Position numbers and translations under genes: made by a program. From Polyangia bacterium (GTDB lineage: Bacteria; Myxococcota_A; Polyangia; Polyangiales; Polyangiaceae): a stretch of DNA of 6,357 nt. Location of the stretch: positions 1 to 6,357 of the forward strand of contig JAUIKB010000350.1 in assembly GCA_030430975.1 (NCBI GenBank), in the 5' to 3' direction. The notes under the pieces are model-generated. The model saw only the letters and a program-made list of their open reading frames with translations. It did not search any database and was not told the DNA's origin. Shown here piece after piece: positions 5,260 through 6,357 of the stretch (positions are counted from its first letter, which is position 1; the number at the start of each line of letters is the position of its first letter).

Positions 5260-6357
5260 CTACGTGGCACGGAAAGCATCAGCGCCAGCGTAAACCTGTC
5301 CTTCGCCCAGCTCGTCGGCGATTCTCAGCAGCTGGTTGTACTTCGCCACCCGATCGCTGCGACTCAGGCTGCCGGTCTTGATCTGGCCAGCGTTGGTTGC
5401 GACCGCTAAATCGGCGATGAAAGCGTCTTCGGTTTCCCCCGACCGGTGCGAGATCACCGAGGTGTAGCCGGCCGCGGTCGCCATCCTTATCGTCTCGAGC
5501 GTCTCTTTTAACGTACCGATTTGATTGAGCTTAATGAGAATTGAGTTGGCTATCTGCGAGTCGATGCCGCGCTTCAATCGCTGAGGATTCGTGACGAATA
5601 GATCGTCGCCGACGAGCTGGATTCGGTCGCCCAGCTTCTCGGTAAGCAGAGCCCACCCTTCCCAGTCGTCTTCCGCGAGGCCATCTTCGATACTGATGAT
5701 CGGATAGCGACTAGCGAGATCGCCATAAACGCCAACTAGCTCCGCGGTGGTCACCGCCTTCTTGTCGAAGGTATATTTCCCATCCGAGAAAAATTCGCTC
5801 GCCGCGGCGTCCAGTGCGATCGCCACTTGCTCGCCGGGCTTGTACCCGGCGTCAGCGATCGCCTTCATGATGCACTTCAGCGCTCCTTCATTGGACTCGA
5901 GACGCGGCGCGAACCCACCTTCGTCGCCAACGGCCGTGGTCAATCCGTCAGCGCTCAGGTTCTTCTTCAGCGTTTGGAACACTTCCGCGCCACAGCGCAG
6001 CGCCTCAGCGAACGTATCGAGACCGCGCGGCACGATCATGAACTCTTGCACTTCGAGCCCGTTGTCGGCGTGCGCGCCGCCGTTGATGATATTCATCATC
6101 GGCGTCGGCAACACGCGAGCCTGGACTCCGCCCAGATACCGCCAAAGCGGCAAGCCCACGCACGACGCTGCGGCGCGCGCCGTCGCCATGGACACTCCCA
6201 GAAGCGCATTGGCACCCAGCTTTGCCTTGTTCGGCGTGCCATCGAGCTCAAGCAGCAGCGCATCGACACCGGTCTGATCCAGACACGTCATGCCGACCAG
6301 CGCCGGGCCGAGAATGTCGGTCACATTCGCCACAGCCTGCGTAACGCCCTTGCCCGA
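5260..6357 (-). CDS. eno: Enolase (phosphopyruvate hydratase), partial, 5' end off the window
   Basis: The frame is open from the right edge to a TAG at 5262-5260 and gives 365 residues. The first visible residues, SGKGVTQAVANV, match the conserved GKGVTKAV segment near residue 60 of full enolases (about 430 residues), so roughly 60 residues are missing; the codon at 6333 is an internal GTG (Val), not the start. Enolase interconverts 2-phosphoglycerate and phosphoenolpyruvate in glycolysis and gluconeogenesis, and in many bacteria it also joins the RNA degradosome. Visible landmarks, numbered from the first visible residue: MMNIINGGAHADN at 87-99, GDEGGFAP with the catalytic Glu at 146, metal-binding Asp 183 (ALDAAASEF), Glu 224 (SIEDGL) and the Asp pair of VGDDLFVTN at 251-252, catalytic Lys 276 (ILIKLNQIGT), His 304 (SHRSGETED) and Lys 327 (IKTGSLSRSDR). 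Every expected active-site residue in the visible part is intact, so it should be a functional octameric or dimeric enolase. Confidence 0.98.
   Translation of the reverse strand, partial: SGKGVTQAVANVTDILGPALVGMTCLDQTGVDALLLELDGTPNKAKLGANALLGVSMATARAAASCVGLPLWRYLGGVQARVLPTPMMNIINGGAHADNGLEVQEFMIVPRGLDTFAEALRCGAEVFQTLKKNLSADGLTTAVGDEGGFAPRLESNEGALKCIMKAIADAGYKPGEQVAIALDAAASEFFSDGKYTFDKKAVTTAELVGVYGDLASRYPIISIEDGLAEDDWEGWALLTEKLGDRIQLVGDDLFVTNPQRLKRGIDSQIANSILIKLNQIGTLKETLETIRMATAAGYTSVISHRSGETEDAFIADLAVATNAGQIKTGSLSRSDRVAKYNQLLRIADELGEGQVYAGADAFRAT

Noticed and set aside
5747..6277. A 176-residue plus-strand frame opposite enolase
   Set aside because: Enolase is certain here; the antisense frame is Ser/Ala-rich with no recognisable motif.
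6331..6333. GTG at 6333 as the enolase start
   Set aside because: The frame continues to the window edge and encodes the conserved GKGV segment that precedes this Val in all enolases, so the true start lies outside.
1..6357. Mobile element, CRISPR array, toxin-antitoxin or defence system
   Set aside because: No transposase or integrase motif, no spaced direct repeats, no terminal inverted repeats and no small toxin-like gene pair were seen; base composition looks uniform throughout.

Overview
The window is high-GC bacterial chromosome with densely packed genes. Two exported or lipidated proteins of unknown function, one with long Gly/Ala/Thr linkers between Cys-rich modules, suggest a myxobacterium or related deltaproteobacterial lineage (Myxococcota, perhaps Polyangia). 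This is inference from style and composition; no rRNA or other marker is present. I see no tRNA, rRNA, CRISPR array, insertion sequence, integrase or phage gene.

Layout: (1) From the left edge to about 2527, two genes on the minus strand form a unit. An exported HEAT-repeat protein (first, 2527 to 1670) is followed, with an ATGA stop/start overlap, by a PQQ-type beta-propeller lipoprotein that also ends in HEAT-like helices and runs off the left edge. (2) A 105-bp divergent intergenic region (2528-2632) separates these from a plus-strand pair: an ADP-ribose-pyrophosphatase-like Nudix hydrolase and a divergent NAD kinase, again joined by a 4-base overlap (GTGA). (3) Convergent to these, on the minus strand, is a Cys- and Gly-rich lipoprotein with a fibronectin-III-like C-terminal domain. 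(4) Upstream of it, also on the minus strand, lies most of enolase (eno), whose first roughly 60 residues are beyond the right edge.

How the genes relate: the Nudix/NAD kinase pair is the most coherent functional unit. One member probably hydrolyses ADP-ribose or a related nucleoside diphosphate derivative, and the other phosphorylates NAD to NADP, so the pair may link NAD turnover with NADP supply. The HEAT/beta-propeller pair looks like a co-translated envelope module of unknown role. Enolase is housekeeping glycolysis, and the lipoprotein after it need not be functionally related.

Nothing here is a clear new defence or mobile system. The points most worth a second look are the expanded Nudix box, the divergent nucleotide-binding motifs of the NAD kinase and its coupling to the Nudix gene, the coupled HEAT/propeller envelope pair, and a possible near-leaderless promoter in front of the Gly-rich lipoprotein.
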